Origin: Olivibacter sp. SDN3
GTDB taxonomy: Bacteria; Bacteroidota; Bacteroidia; Sphingobacteriales; Sphingobacteriaceae
Direction of reading: 5' to 3'
Length of the DNA stretch: 64,000 bases
Assembly: GCF_014334135.1 (NCBI RefSeq)
Contig: NZ_CP060497.1
Location: 1,302,001-1,366,000 of the forward strand
The notes beneath the pieces were generated by a model. It had not been told where the DNA came from. It made no database searches and saw only the letters and a program-made list of their open reading frames with translations. Shown piece after piece: positions 9,415 through 17,376 of this stretch (position 1 is the stretch's first letter; the number at the start of each line of letters is the position of its first letter). The position numbers and the translations under genes were made by a program.

Positions 9415-11121
9415 CTATTCTTTTAACTGTTTCTCCTTTTGCATACGTTCTGCCTTATGTTGAAGAATTTCCGCCTTTTTGGTTAACTCTTCTGCCTTTT
9501 GTTGTAAAGCTTCCTGCTTGGCTTTAAATTCCGGACTTTCAAATTTTTGCTGAAGGGCCTCCGCATTTTGCGCAAGCTCTTCTGCTTTACGTTCCAGCGC
9601 TTCACGCTTGGCCTTCATCTCATCGGAATTGACCTTTTCTACCAGCTGTTTAGACATGTTTTCCAGCTTTTTAGTTCGCTCCTCCATTTCCTTTTCTTTT
9701 AACTTCCACTCCGGGGAATCAAAATAGGTTGTATCATAGTTCAAAGCAGACAAACCCATTTGCTGAGCATGTTCCTGTACCTCACGCATCGTTTCTTTCC
9801 ATTCCGGAGAGTCAAAAAGCTCGAAAGTGGTTTCTTTGACAATGGCTTGACTATGCTCTCCAACCTCCTTCATAAAGGTTTTCCATTCCGCCGAATTAAA
9901 TTGTTCGTGCATAACTGCTGCAACTTCTTCTCCTATGGCCTTCCCGTTGGCAGACAGTTCTGACTGCAGCTTCTTCCACTCAGGGGAAGTAAATAAGGTT
10001 TCAGCTTTGTTTGGATCACTTTTTTTTGCAACTGTATCTGGTGTTGGTGGTGCTACAGAAGGTGCCGGTGGTACAGGTGGGCGAGGTTCCTTTACTACTT
10101 TTAAAACAGTGTCTTTTACAGGGTCACTAACCGGCCCTGTCCACGCCAGGCCTATAATTCCTGCAAGCAGAAATGTCATCGCGGCAAGTTTATGCCGTAT
10201 ATGAAAATTATTATTCGTTTTCATCATGGTCATCCTTTTAATTCGTTCAAGTAAATATTCTTTTTTATTAAATGCTCCCAAGGCAAAAACAGGAAGTTTT
10301 CTGGAGCGTATGTTTTCCAATACCAGCAATGCCTGCGCATAAGTTAATGCATTTCCAGTTATTTGCAGTACCTGATCGTCACAGCTATGCTCTCGCTCCT
10401 TTTCAAGCAGACGTCCAAGCATCCATACAAAGGGATTGAAAAAGAGAACAGCTTCTATCAGGCATTTAACTAAATTTAGGATATAATCATTCCTACGGAT
10501 ATGGGAAATTTCATGAATCAGGATACTCTCCACTTGCTTTAAGTCCAAAGCTGTTACTGCTGCTAACGGAAAAAGTATCACGGGTTTAAAGTAACCGATT
10601 ACCGTAGGAATCTGTACTTTATCCGACAAGTAGAATCCTATATTTCGTTTGATTTGGAGTTTTTGGCATAAAATCGAAAATATATCCTGCCATGCTATAG
10701 AAACAGGATATCTCTCCCCATTTTTCAACCGCGAGATTCGCAAATATCCAATACATAGTGCAAACAACTGAAACATCACACCAACGATGTAAATACCGGC
10801 AGCATGAGGAAAGAAAGCTTCCAATCGCCAATGCTTTTTTTCGGTAAATACTGCTGAATAATCGTAATTAGATAGCATAATGGCTCCCTCTGCTTTACCT
10901 ATAGGCCTTTCATTGGGCAAGTACATCAAAAAAGTTCCTACAAACCCCACTAATAGCAAACATAACAAAGTAAACAATAAGTTTGCCTTTTCCTTGGATG
11001 ATAAATAGAATACCGATACCAACACATAGGCGATTCCGCAAAGTAAAGCGCCCTGCCATAAGGAATGGAGCAAGCTCCAACCCAATGCGTAAACAAGTGG
11101 TTCAAAATTCATAAAAATCAT
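9415..11121 (-). CDS. BlaR1/MecR1-like M56 metallopeptidase with SPEWK-repeat C-terminus
   Basis: A 568-residue membrane protein. Residues 1-130 hold three or more membrane segments, and the zinc-protease motif HEISH is at 203-207 within the M56 domain. Another membrane segment near 312-325 leads into an extracytoplasmic tail. In BlaR1 the tail is a penicillin-binding sensor; here it is a proline-rich linker followed by six tandem units (starting at about 378, 409, 437, 468, 498, 528) each opening with [N/D/E/T]-S-x-E-[W/M/F]-K and continuing as a charged helix. The first four units keep Trp or a close variant, the last two are A/E/K-rich coiled coil. The start overlaps the blaI stop (ATGA, 11118-11121). 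By analogy, signal-induced proteolysis would remove the BlaI-type repressor. The signal is unlikely to be a beta-lactam bound by a transpeptidase fold, since that domain is absent. Confidence 0.85.
   Translation of the reverse strand: MIFMNFEPLVYALGWSLLHSLWQGALLCGIAYVLVSVFYLSSKEKANLLFTLLCLLLVGFVGTFLMYLPNERPIGKAEGAIMLSNYDYSAVFTEKKHWRLEAFFPHAAGIYIVGVMFQLFALCIGYLRISRLKNGERYPVSIAWQDIFSILCQKLQIKRNIGFYLSDKVQIPTVIGYFKPVILFPLAAVTALDLKQVESILIHEISHIRRNDYILNLVKCLIEAVLFFNPFVWMLGRLLEKEREHSCDDQVLQITGNALTYAQALLVLENIRSRKLPVFALGAFNKKEYLLERIKRMTMMKTNNNFHIRHKLAAMTFLLAGIIGLAWTGPVSDPVKDTVLKVVKEPRPPVPPAPSVAPPTPDTVAKKSDPNKAETLFTSPEWKKLQSELSANGKAIGEEVAAVMHEQFNSAEWKTFMKEVGEHSQAIVKETTFELFDSPEWKETMREVQEHAQQMGLSALNYDTTYFDSPEWKLKEKEMEERTKKLENMSKQLVEKVNSDEMKAKREALERKAEELAQNAEALQQKFESPEFKAKQEALQQKAEELTKKAEILQHKAERMQKEKQLKE
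9418..9990 (-). repeat. six tandem ~30-residue SPEWK units inside the M56 gene
   Basis: Six in-frame units of 28-31 codons, with a longer final unit running into the C-terminus, each begin with a motif such as TSPEWK, NSAEWK, DSPEWK, DSPEWK, NSDEMK, ESPEFK. The DNA of the units differs, so this is an old protein repeat and not a recent DNA duplication. The predicted structure is a chain of amphipathic helices or a coiled coil. Confidence 0.75.
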
Positions 11122-11495
11122 TTTTTATTTTCCAATTCGTTTAATAACTGTTTTATTTTTTCAATTTCTAGGTCACTTGCGCTGTGGTTCCCCAATGCCT
11201 GCATGACCAGGCGCGCTGCCGAACCTTCGAACAAATCATGGATCATTTTTCCCAACATTTGCTGCTCTGCCTTATCGCGACTAACCAACGCTCTGTAAAT
11301 GTGCGTTCTGTTAGTTTCATCACGTGTTAATAAACCCTTAGCGTGCATAATCTGCATTAGCTTCAAGGTTGTAGTATACCCCACATCCTTATTCGCTGAA
11401 AATAGATTGTGCACCTGCCGCACGGTACTATCACCTTGCTCCCATAATATTTTAAGGATCTCTAATTCACTCTCTGTTGGTTTTATTACTGCCAT
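11118..11495 (-). CDS. BlaI/MecI/CopY family transcriptional repressor
   Basis: A 125-residue winged-helix repressor with the typical start PTESELEILKILWE and the recognition-helix region VGYTTTLKLMQIMHAKGLL. It is translationally coupled to the M56 protein, its presumed anti-repressor. A palindromic operator pair lies in the promoter about 90-130 bases upstream, so the operon is very probably autoregulated. No beta-lactamase gene is in the window, so the regulon beyond this operon is unknown. Confidence 0.93.
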   Translation of the reverse strand: MAVIKPTESELEILKILWEQGDSTVRQVHNLFSANKDVGYTTTLKLMQIMHAKGLLTRDETNRTHIYRALVSRDKAEQQMLGKMIHDLFEGSAARLVMQALGNHSASDLEIEKIKQLLNELENKK

Positions 11496-11583
11496 GCTAT
11501 TAGGTTTCTAAAATCTGATCGTAATCCTACTTATACTTCTGTCTTTCCTGGCCTGATAAACATTTATCTCTCATCCATTTTCT

Positions 11584-11603
11584 AATACGAAGCTCTTCGT
11601 ATT
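11584..11603. promoter_or_regulatory. BlaI-type operator O2 (downstream of -7 box)
   Basis: AATACGAAGCTCTTCGTATT is a 9+2+9 bp perfect inverted repeat. It begins directly after the predicted -7 box of the minus-strand blaI promoter and covers the expected transcription start near 11600. The half-site TACGAA is shared with O1, and the two dyad centres are 24 bp apart. Confidence 0.8.
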
Positions 11604-11633
11604 CAAATATACGAAAGCTTTCGTACTATCAAA
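11604..11633 (-). promoter_or_regulatory. predicted blaI promoter
   Basis: On the minus strand TTTG (11630-11633), an 18-nt spacer and TATATTTG (11604-11611) match the Bacteroidota promoter pattern. Operator O1 fills the spacer and O2 follows the -7 box, so bound repressor would exclude RNA polymerase. The predicted leader is about 105 nt. Confidence 0.75.
11610..11625. promoter_or_regulatory. BlaI-type operator O1 (between -33 and -7 boxes)
   Basis: TACGAAAGCTTTCGTA is a perfect 16-bp palindrome inside the spacer of the blaI promoter, sharing two bases with the -7 box. Family repressors bind similar dyads as dimers, though the classic staphylococcal half-site is TACA/TGTA, not TACGAA. Confidence 0.8.
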
Positions 11634-11703
11634 ATAAATTTAACATTTTTTCATTACTGCCATTAAATTACCTCTTGTAAACACATTCCTCCCAAATAGT
11701 TAG

Positions 11704-11745
11704 TAACTTTGCAAACATCTCATACCAAAACTAAAAGTGGTATGA
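11704..11745 (+). promoter_or_regulatory. sahH -7 box and 5'-leader hairpin
   Basis: TAACTTTG (11704-11711) fits the -7 consensus and puts the transcript start near 11715. Almost at once the RNA could form a hairpin with stem TCATACCA (11720-11727) and TGGTATGA (11738-11745) and a 10-nt A-rich loop. The sahH ATG is 39 bases beyond. It lacks the conserved features of known SAH or SAM riboswitches that I would recognise; it may simply protect the 5' end. Confidence 0.5.
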
Positions 11746-11784
11746 TTTGAAATAGGCAAACACTTAATATTAAATTAATAAACT

Positions 11785-13101
11785 ATGTCATCAGTAGAGA
11801 CGAAATATGTGCCTTATAAAGTAAAGGACATTAGCCTTGCCGATTGGGGCCGTAAAGAAATTGAATTAGCAGAAGCCGAGATGCCTGGTCTTATGGCACT
11901 TAGGGAAGAATATGGCACTTCAAAACCCTTAGCAGGTGCACGCATTGCCGGATGTTTACACATGACCATCCAGACCGCGGTACTAATCGAAACCTTGGTT
12001 GCGCTAGGAGCAGAAGTAAGCTGGTCTTCCTGCAACATATTTTCCACACAAGATCACGCTGCCGCTGCCATTGCTGCGGCAGGTATATCTGTTTATGCAT
12101 GGAAGGGCTTAACAGCAGAAGAATTTGACTGGTGTATTGAGCAAACCCTATTTTTTGGAGAAGACAGAAAGCCCCTAAATATGATTTTGGACGACGGGGG
12201 AGACCTTACTAATATGGTGTTCGATAAATATCCGGAACTTATTGAAGGGATTAGAGGTTTATCTGAAGAAACTACTACTGGAGTACACCGTTTGTACGAA
12301 CGTATGAAGAAAGGGACCTTACATTTACCTGCAATCAACGTAAATGATTCGGTAACAAAGTCCAAATTTGACAACAAGTACGGTTGTCGTGAATCATTGG
12401 TTGACGCCATTCGTCGTGCTACAGATTTAATGCTGGCTGGAAAAGTAGCGGTTGTTGCTGGATACGGCGACGTGGGTAAGGGCTCTGCGGAATCATTAAG
12501 CAGTGCAGGTGTTCGTGTAATTGTATCAGAGATAGATCCAATCTGTGCATTACAGGCCGCCATGGAAGGTTATGAGGTGAAAAAATTTGCAACCGCTGTT
12601 AAAGAGGCAGATATCGTAGTAACAACTACTGGAAACAAAGATATTGTGCGTCCTGAACACTTCAAAACAATGAAGGATAAAACCGTAGTTTGCAACATTG
12701 GCCATTTCGACAATGAAATAGATGTGGCCTGGCTCAATAACAATTACGGACATACCAAAGTGGAAATCAAACCACAGGTGGATAAATATACGATTGAAGG
12801 AAAAGATATTATCCTGTTAGCAGAAGGAAGGTTGGTAAACCTAGGATGTGCTACAGGCCATCCATCATTTGTAATGAGCAATTCATTCACCAACCAAACA
12901 TTAGCGCAGCTTGAATTGTGGACCAACACTAATCAGTATGAGAATAAGGTGTATACCTTACCCAAGCACTTGGATGAAAAAGTTGCCCGTCTACATTTAG
13001 CGAAAATTGGCGTTGAATTGGATGTGTTGACAGCGGATCAAGCCGAATATATCGGTGTAAGCGTTGAAGGGCCTTTCAAGCCTGAGCACTATCGTTATTA
13101 A
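11785..13101 (+). CDS. ahcY: adenosylhomocysteinase
   Basis: This 438-residue enzyme hydrolyses S-adenosylhomocysteine to adenosine and homocysteine, keeping methylation going and feeding the methionine cycle. The NAD-binding loop [10 protein letters not shown] is at 226-235. Other family hallmarks are DDGGD near 136, the C-terminal [18 protein letters not shown] block and an ending in HYRY. Length and ends fit the bacterial family. It is a single gene with its own leader and a strong terminator. Confidence 0.98.
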   Translation: MSSVETKYVPYKVKDISLADWGRKEIELAEAEMPGLMALREEYGTSKPLAGARIAGCLHMTIQTAVLIETLVALGAEVSWSSCNIFSTQDHAAAAIAAAGISVYAWKGLTAEEFDWCIEQTLFFGEDRKPLNMILDDGGDLTNMVFDKYPELIEGIRGLSEETTTGVHRLYERMKKGTLHLPAINVNDSVTKSKFDNKYGCRESLVDAIRRATDLMLAGKVAVVAGYGDVGKGSAESLSSAGVRVIVSEIDPICALQAAMEGYEVKKFATAVKEADIVVTTTGNKDIVRPEHFKTMKDKTVVCNIGHFDNEIDVAWLNNNYGHTKVEIKPQVDKYTIEGKDIILLAEGRLVNLGCATGHPSFVMSNSFTNQTLAQLELWTNTNQYENKVYTLPKHLDEKVARLHLAKIGVELDVLTADQAEYIGVSVEGPFKPEHYRY

Positions 13102-13118
13102 TCGTATAATTTTCTAAC

Positions 13119-13157
13119 AAACAAGCTTTCGATGTAGTGTCGGAAGCTTGTTTTGTT
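13119..13157 (+). terminator. intrinsic terminator of ahcY
   Basis: A hairpin formed by AAACAAGCTTTCGA (13119-13132) and TCGGAAGCTTGTTTT (from 13140), with one mismatch and a 7-nt loop, ends in a T-rich run. It lies between ahcY and the convergent small gene, and the A-run on the 5' side means it could also act on the minus strand. Confidence 0.85.
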
Positions 13158-13163
13158 TCCTAA

Positions 13164-13490
13164 TTAGTTCTTTCCCTTTAAAATATCATATACATTACCT
13201 AAATAAGCAGCCTCCGTAAGCGCTTCTTTAAATTCTTCCCACTCATCTTCTTCAAAAGCTAAGCTCAACTCTTTTGCAGAAGAATGGATAATTATTCGGT
13301 CTTCTCCATCCGGAAAAATAACTGAACGTTCGCTAAACACATAACGCTTAATATAAGAAAGAAAGAGATGATATTCTTTATCGAGAAAACTGAGTAGCAT
13401 ATTGTTATGCCAAATAAAAAACATTCCACAATCACTGCATTGACTAACGGTTGTCCGTGTATGTTGACAAAGAACCCGGGTATTACACAT
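13164..13490 (-). CDS. small zinc-ribbon-like hypothetical protein
   Basis: A 108-residue protein I cannot assign firmly; it resembles the DUF6686-type proteins of Bacteroidota. From the chosen start it has C2, C8, H10, C18 and C21, the last two as CSDCG, suggesting a small metal-binding ribbon. The C-terminal half is acidic (AFEEDEWEEFKEAL). The frame is open to 13571, but that extension would translate through a perfect hairpin and lacks family-like features, so I start at the ATG at 13490, which has GAGG 6-10 bases upstream. It has its own promoter and a long structured leader. Confidence 0.65.
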   Translation of the reverse strand: MCNTRVLCQHTRTTVSQCSDCGMFFIWHNNMLLSFLDKEYHLFLSYIKRYVFSERSVIFPDGEDRIIIHSSAKELSLAFEEDEWEEFKEALTEAAYLGNVYDILKGKN

Positions 13491-13520
13491 GCTATCCTCT
13501 TTTTTCCAGATTGCGCCTGA

Positions 13521-13554
13521 TTTACCCACGCACCGTCTATATAGCGTGGGTAAA
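13521..13554 (-). promoter_or_regulatory. perfect 11-bp leader hairpin
   Basis: TTTACCCACGC (13521-13531) and GCGTGGGTAAA (13544-13554) pair perfectly around a 12-nt loop. It sits within the minus-strand leader of the small zinc-ribbon-like gene, about 30 bases ahead of its start codon. No T-tract follows on either strand, so it is not an intrinsic terminator. It may be an RNA control element or a protein-binding palindrome. Confidence 0.6.
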
Positions 13555-13602
13555 CAGGACTTTAAAAACAAACCATTCTAAAATTAGTCACTCTAGATGA
13601 CG

Positions 13603-13610
13603 CAAAGATA
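13603..13610 (-). promoter_or_regulatory. predicted -7 box for the zinc-ribbon-like gene
   Basis: Minus-strand TATCTTTG matches TAnnTTTG. Transcription would start near 13599, giving a leader of about 110 nt that contains the 11-bp hairpin. The -33 element is weak (TTTA about 19 nt upstream). Confidence 0.5.
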
Positions 13611-13809
13611 ACATTATTTTTAATCATTCTAAATAAGGACATTATTCTGACATTTTTATTACAAAAAAGAACAGTGTCAAATCCAATCCTCATTACTTAA
13701 TAATGTATATATAATAACGGAAGAATTAAACGCAAATTATCGGTATTGCATCATTATTTCCTATAAATAGCGGATCAATCCGAGGATCGTTTTGTATGCT
13801 ATTTATTGG
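13611..13809. other. intergenic region before pdxJ
   Basis: No gene is visible. It contains an inverted repeat of 9 bp (ATAAATAGC at 13763-13771 and GCTATTTAT at 13798-13806) whose right arm touches the pdxJ promoter, with a smaller GGATcaATCC hairpin in the loop. This may be an operator or attenuator, but the evidence is only the symmetry. Confidence 0.4.
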
Positions 13810-13810
13810 G

Positions 13811-13841
13811 TTGCATATCAGATACAAATTGTCTAAGTTTG
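13811..13841 (+). promoter_or_regulatory. predicted pdxJ promoter
   Basis: TTG (13811-13813), a 20-nt spacer and TAAGTTTG (13834-13841) match the Bacteroidota promoter pattern. Transcription would start about 13845, only some 16 nt before the ATG at 13861. Confidence 0.65.
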
Positions 13842-13860
13842 CTCAAAAACACGTGAAACA

Positions 13861-14577
13861 ATGACAAAGCTATCTGTAAACATCAATAAAGTAGCCACTT
13901 TAAGGAATAGTAGAGGAGGAAACAAGCCCAACTTGTTACAGGTAGCGCTAGATTGCGAGAAGTTCGGTGCACAGGGCATCACCGTGCACCCGAGGCCAGA
14001 TGAGCGGCATATTCGTTACCAAGATGTATATGACTTAAAAGCGGCCATCGGCACAGAATTCAATATTGAAGGGAATTGTAAGGAGCAAAAATTTGTTGAC
14101 CTTGTTCTGGCCAATAAGCCAGCACAAGTGACCTTGGTTCCCGACGAGCTTGGCCAGATTACATCTAATCACGGTTGGGATACCATCAAACATCAATCAT
14201 ATTTACAAGAGATAGTGGCCATGTTCAAAGAAGCAGGTATACGGGTCTCCATCTTTGTAGATCCCGACCTAAAAATGGTAGAAGCAGCAGCTACGACAGG
14301 AACCGATCGGATAGAGTTATATACAGAGGTCTATGCTAACCAACATAAAAAAAATCCAGAAATAGCCATTAAGCCCTATATAATTGCTGCAATCCGCGCA
14401 AACGAGCTCGGATTAGGATTAAACGCCGGCCATGATTTAGATCTTCACAACCTACATTATTTCTATCAGCAGATACCGAATTTACTAGAAGTAAGCATAG
14501 GCCATGCACTAATATCGGATGCACTATATTTGGGCTTGGAAGAAACCATTAGACAATACCGAGCGCAACTCGCCTAA
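13861..14577 (+). CDS. pdxJ: pyridoxine 5'-phosphate synthase
   Basis: The 238-residue PdxJ condenses 1-deoxyxylulose 5-phosphate with 3-amino-2-oxopropyl phosphate to make pyridoxine 5'-phosphate in the DXP-dependent vitamin B6 pathway. Family hallmarks are the N-terminal [17 protein letters not shown], the active-site stretch [14 protein letters not shown], and the C-terminal [11 protein letters not shown] and [13 protein letters not shown] phosphate-binding segments. Length is typical. Convergent with ndk; other B6 genes are not adjacent. Confidence 0.97.
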   Translation: MTKLSVNINKVATLRNSRGGNKPNLLQVALDCEKFGAQGITVHPRPDERHIRYQDVYDLKAAIGTEFNIEGNCKEQKFVDLVLANKPAQVTLVPDELGQITSNHGWDTIKHQSYLQEIVAMFKEAGIRVSIFVDPDLKMVEAAATTGTDRIELYTEVYANQHKKNPEIAIKPYIIAAIRANELGLGLNAGHDLDLHNLHYFYQQIPNLLEVSIGHALISDALYLGLEETIRQYRAQLA

Positions 14578-14659
14578 ACAACCTGAAAAAGGTGGGATAA
14601 AGGGTATAGGAGCCTACTAAATGAGCCCACGACCTTATCCCTCGCTTCTTTTATGATGA

Positions 14660-15079
14660 CTAATGTCTTTCCAGTGCGGAAAAAAAGAAATTACCTTCAA
14701 TTGCAGCATTTTCATCGGAATCCGATCCATGAACTGCATTCGCCTCAATTGATGTAGCATATTTATTACGAATTGTTCCTTCTTCGGCTTTTGTAGGATC
14801 GGTAGCGCCAATAAGCTTACGGAACTCTTCCACAGCGTTGTCTTTTTCCAAAATAGCTGCAACGATAGGCCCAGAGGTCATAAACTGTACCAAATCGCCA
14901 TAAAAAGGCCGTTCTTTATGCACCTCATAAAAAGCGCCAGCATTTTTCTCCGTTAAATGCGTATACTTCATCGCTACAACTTTGAATCCCGCAGCAATAA
15001 TGTCGTTTAAAATAGCCCCGATGTGTCCATTAGCAACCGCATCAGGTTTAATCATTGTAAATGTTCTGTTAGTAGCCAT
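14660..15079 (-). CDS. ndk: nucleoside diphosphate kinase
   Basis: A 139-residue enzyme that balances nucleoside triphosphate pools by transferring the gamma-phosphate through a histidine intermediate. The active-site motif NAVHGSDS places the phospho-histidine at His117; the N-terminal [10 protein letters not shown] is typical. Single gene, divergent from the DHH phosphoesterase gene. Confidence 0.98.
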   Translation of the reverse strand: MATNRTFTMIKPDAVANGHIGAILNDIIAAGFKVVAMKYTHLTEKNAGAFYEVHKERPFYGDLVQFMTSGPIVAAILEKDNAVEEFRKLIGATDPTKAEEGTIRNKYATSIEANAVHGSDSDENAAIEGNFFFSALERH

Positions 15080-15101
15080 CTAATTATAATATATTTAAGT
15101 G

Positions 15102-15109
15102 CAAAAATA
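15102..15109 (-). promoter_or_regulatory. predicted ndk -7 box
   Basis: Minus-strand TATTTTTG, with a TTG about 25 nt further upstream. The start of transcription would be about 15098, giving a leader of about 19 nt. Confidence 0.5.
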
Positions 15110-15180
15110 CAGTTTTATAGCCATTTAATCCTTTCAATTTGTAATAATCTATATACCAATGAAAAGCAATCCTGTTTTCT

Positions 15181-15213
15181 TTTGAATATGTAGGAAAAAT
15201 TTTAATAGCTTTG
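15181..15213 (+). promoter_or_regulatory. predicted promoter of the DHH phosphoesterase gene
   Basis: TTTG (15181-15184), a 21-nt spacer and TAGCTTTG (15206-15213) are a near-ideal Bacteroidota promoter. This decides the gene start: the open frame begins with a TTG at 15211 inside the -7 box, so the real start must be the ATG at 15232. Confidence 0.75.
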
Positions 15214-15231
15214 CATTCTTTAAAACGCTGC

Positions 15232-16245
15232 ATGTTAACGATAACCACGCTGAAACAAATAATATTAGCCGAGCCCAAAAAAATAGTAATTACCACGCAC
15301 TATAAGCCCGATGGTGATGCGTTGGGATCTTCTTTAGCTATGCTCCTTTGGTTACGGGCCAAAGGGCATGAGGTATCACTTATCGTTCCTTCAGACTATC
15401 CCGCTTTCTTAAGCTGGATGCCCCTCCAGGAAGAAGCGATCATTTACACCGAGAACAAAGAACGTTCGGATAACCTTATAGCTGTGGCAGATCTTATTTT
15501 TTGTCTGGACTTCAACGGTCTTGCCCGTACCAACGAGATGCAAGGTGTGCTCGCGCAGACAACAGGCCTGAAAATTATGATCGACCATCACCTGGAACCC
15601 GAAAATTTCGATGATTTCAGACATTGGAATACCAACGCGGCGGCTACAGCGCTTTTGGTTTATGATTTCATCGTCAACTTGATAGATGATAGGGCGGGTA
15701 TTACACCAGCAATTGCCACCTGTATATACACAGGGATCATGACGGATACCGGCTCCTTCAGATTCCAGTCAACAACCGCCGAAGTACATTTAGTAGTGGC
15801 AGACCTCATTACCCTGGGTGCCAAAAACGCAGAAATACATGAACATATCTATAATAGTGCTTCTGAGAATAAATTAAAATTTCTTGGTTTTTGCCTACTT
15901 AACCGTTTGGTAGTTTTGCACGAGTATAATACGGCCTATTTTGCCATAACAAAAGAGGATTTGACACGTTTTAATATAATTACAGGAGATACAGAGGGTC
16001 TTGTAAATTATGCTTTATCCATTAGTGGTATACGTTTGGCAGCGCTTCTTATTGATAGAACTACACAGATCAAATTATCATTACGCTCCACAGGAAACTT
16101 TCCAGCAAATGAAATCTGCAGTAAATATTTCAATGGTGGTGGTCATAGAAATGCCGCGGGAGGCCATGCAGATCTTCCTCTGGAAGAGGTGGTAGCTAAA
16201 TTCCTAGCTGTTCTGCCCTTGTATAAAAGTCAACTAACCAAATAG
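15232..16245 (+). CDS. DHH family phosphoesterase, NrnA-like (nanoRNase/pAp phosphatase)
   Basis: A 337-residue two-domain protein. The DHH domain carries the metal-binding motifs HYKPDGDALGS (His23, Asp27, Asp29), CLDFNGLAR and IDHH, and the C-terminal DHHA1 domain has GGGHRNAAGG. These fit NrnA-type enzymes that degrade 2-5 nt RNAs and dephosphorylate 3'-phosphoadenosine 5'-phosphate. In Bacteroidota, where orn is usually missing, this is a likely route for nanoRNA turnover. It may form a unit with the FKBP gene about 70 bases downstream. Confidence 0.88.
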   Translation: MLTITTLKQIILAEPKKIVITTHYKPDGDALGSSLAMLLWLRAKGHEVSLIVPSDYPAFLSWMPLQEEAIIYTENKERSDNLIAVADLIFCLDFNGLARTNEMQGVLAQTTGLKIMIDHHLEPENFDDFRHWNTNAAATALLVYDFIVNLIDDRAGITPAIATCIYTGIMTDTGSFRFQSTTAEVHLVVADLITLGAKNAEIHEHIYNSASENKLKFLGFCLLNRLVVLHEYNTAYFAITKEDLTRFNIITGDTEGLVNYALSISGIRLAALLIDRTTQIKLSLRSTGNFPANEICSKYFNGGGHRNAAGGHADLPLEEVVAKFLAVLPLYKSQLTK

Positions 16246-16315
16246 AAAACATTACACCAATAATAGATAAGAGAACAAACAGTAAAAATTTTAAACAAGT
16301 AAAAGAAAACAAATA

Positions 16316-17272
16316 ATGAAAAAAACAACCCTTATTTTAGGTTTGGCTGCTTTAACAGTGTTAGGAGCTACGTCATGCCAAAGTTTTAAAGATGGTGAAG
16401 GAGGCATGCAATATAAGATCGTAAACGATGAAGGAAACACCAAAATTAAAGAAGGCGACTTTGTTTCTTTGGGTGCGGTTATTACCACAGAAAGCGACTC
16501 TGTCTTAAACAGCAGCTACGAAATGGAACAGCCATTTTATTTAGCTGCACAAAAGCCAATGTACCCTGGTGATATTTTCACGGCATTAACCATGCTTGGA
16601 GAAGGCGATAGCGCGGTATTTAAATTAAACATAGACTCTATGGTGTCTAAAAGCGGACAGCCGAAGCCACCGTTCAAAGGTGATTATATTGTACACACGT
16701 TTAAAATAAACAAAGTAATCCCTAAAGGCGATTTAACCGATAGTTTGTTCAACATTGAGGTAGAGAAATACATTAACCAAGATCGGGAAAAAGCAAAAAA
16801 CGCAGAAGCGGGAAAAATTGAAGGTTATATCAAGAAAAACAAATTGGACGTTCAAACCACGTCTTCAGGATTGAAATACCAGGTAGAAAAAGAAGGTGAA
16901 GGCAATAAGCCCAACGTAGGAGATACCGTAGTCGTACACTATACCGGGCGCTTCTTGGGCGGTAAAGTTTTTGATACCAGTGTTAAGAAAGAGGCTGAAG
17001 ACGCTGGCGTCTACAACCAGATGCGTGAGCCTTATGAACCAATGAAATTACCTGTAGGTATAGGAGCGGTGGTTCCAGGTTGGGATGAAGGACTTGCACT
17101 ACTGTCAAAAGGAGCAAAAGCGACGCTTGTGCTTCCTTCCGATTTAGCATACGGGGAACATGGTAGTATGGGAATACAACCTTACACTCCACTAGCATTC
17201 GAGGTGGAAGTAATCGATATTATTCCACAAAAAGGTGGTGCAGCGCCAACAGCTGCAACACCAGCAAAATAA
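16316..17272 (+). CDS. FKBP-type peptidyl-prolyl isomerase lipoprotein
   Basis: A 318-residue lipoprotein with the lipobox LGATSC (Cys21). The C-terminal FKBP domain (about 190-305) shows VGDTVVVHYTGRFLGGKVFDTS, GWDEGLALLSKGAKATLVLPSDLAYGE and a final VEVIDI strand. The N-terminal half (30-150) looks like a second, divergent FKBP-like or dimerisation region. It should help fold proteins in the periplasm or at the outer membrane. Confidence 0.92.
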   Translation: MKKTTLILGLAALTVLGATSCQSFKDGEGGMQYKIVNDEGNTKIKEGDFVSLGAVITTESDSVLNSSYEMEQPFYLAAQKPMYPGDIFTALTMLGEGDSAVFKLNIDSMVSKSGQPKPPFKGDYIVHTFKINKVIPKGDLTDSLFNIEVEKYINQDREKAKNAEAGKIEGYIKKNKLDVQTTSSGLKYQVEKEGEGNKPNVGDTVVVHYTGRFLGGKVFDTSVKKEAEDAGVYNQMREPYEPMKLPVGIGAVVPGWDEGLALLSKGAKATLVLPSDLAYGEHGSMGIQPYTPLAFEVEVIDIIPQKGGAAPTAATPAK

Positions 17273-17281
17273 AACATCGTC

Positions 17282-17314
17282 AACGCCTTTCGGATAATTC
17301 GAAAGGCGTTTTCG
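17282..17314 (+). terminator. intrinsic terminator after the FKBP gene
   Basis: A perfect 11-bp stem, AACGCCTTTCG (17282-17292) with CGAAAGGCGTT (17300-17310), and a 7-nt loop. The T-run is short (TTTT including the stem end), but the position 9 bases after the stop is right. Confidence 0.85.
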
Positions 17315-17364
17315 CTTATCTACTCCCCTCGGATATTTCCTATGCGTAAATTAATATTTTTCTA

Positions 17365-17376
17365 TAAGTTTGCTAC
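17365..17376 (+). promoter_or_regulatory. tatD -7 box directly abutting the start codon
   Basis: TAAGTTTG (17365-17372) is followed by only four bases and then the ATG at 17377. At the usual spacing the transcript would start at or within a base or two of the A of the ATG, so tatD mRNA is predicted to be leaderless. The -33 element is weak. Confidence 0.55.

Noticed and set aside
9418-9990. Possible beta-lactam-binding domain in the M56 protein
   Set aside because: No SxxK, SxN or KTG motifs are found in the tail, which is made of charged helical repeats.
12093-12563. Long minus-strand ORF within ahcY
   Set aside because: It is antisense to a strongly conserved enzyme gene and shows no family features; it reflects the codon pattern of ahcY.
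13521-13554. Perfect hairpin considered as an intrinsic terminator
   Set aside because: Neither strand has a T-run after the stem, and on the minus strand it lies upstream of a gene's start codon, not after a stop.
14594-14640. GGGATAAAGG / CCTTATCCC inverted repeat between pdxJ and ndk
   Set aside because: The arms are 29 bases apart and imperfect with no T-run, so I do not call a terminator.
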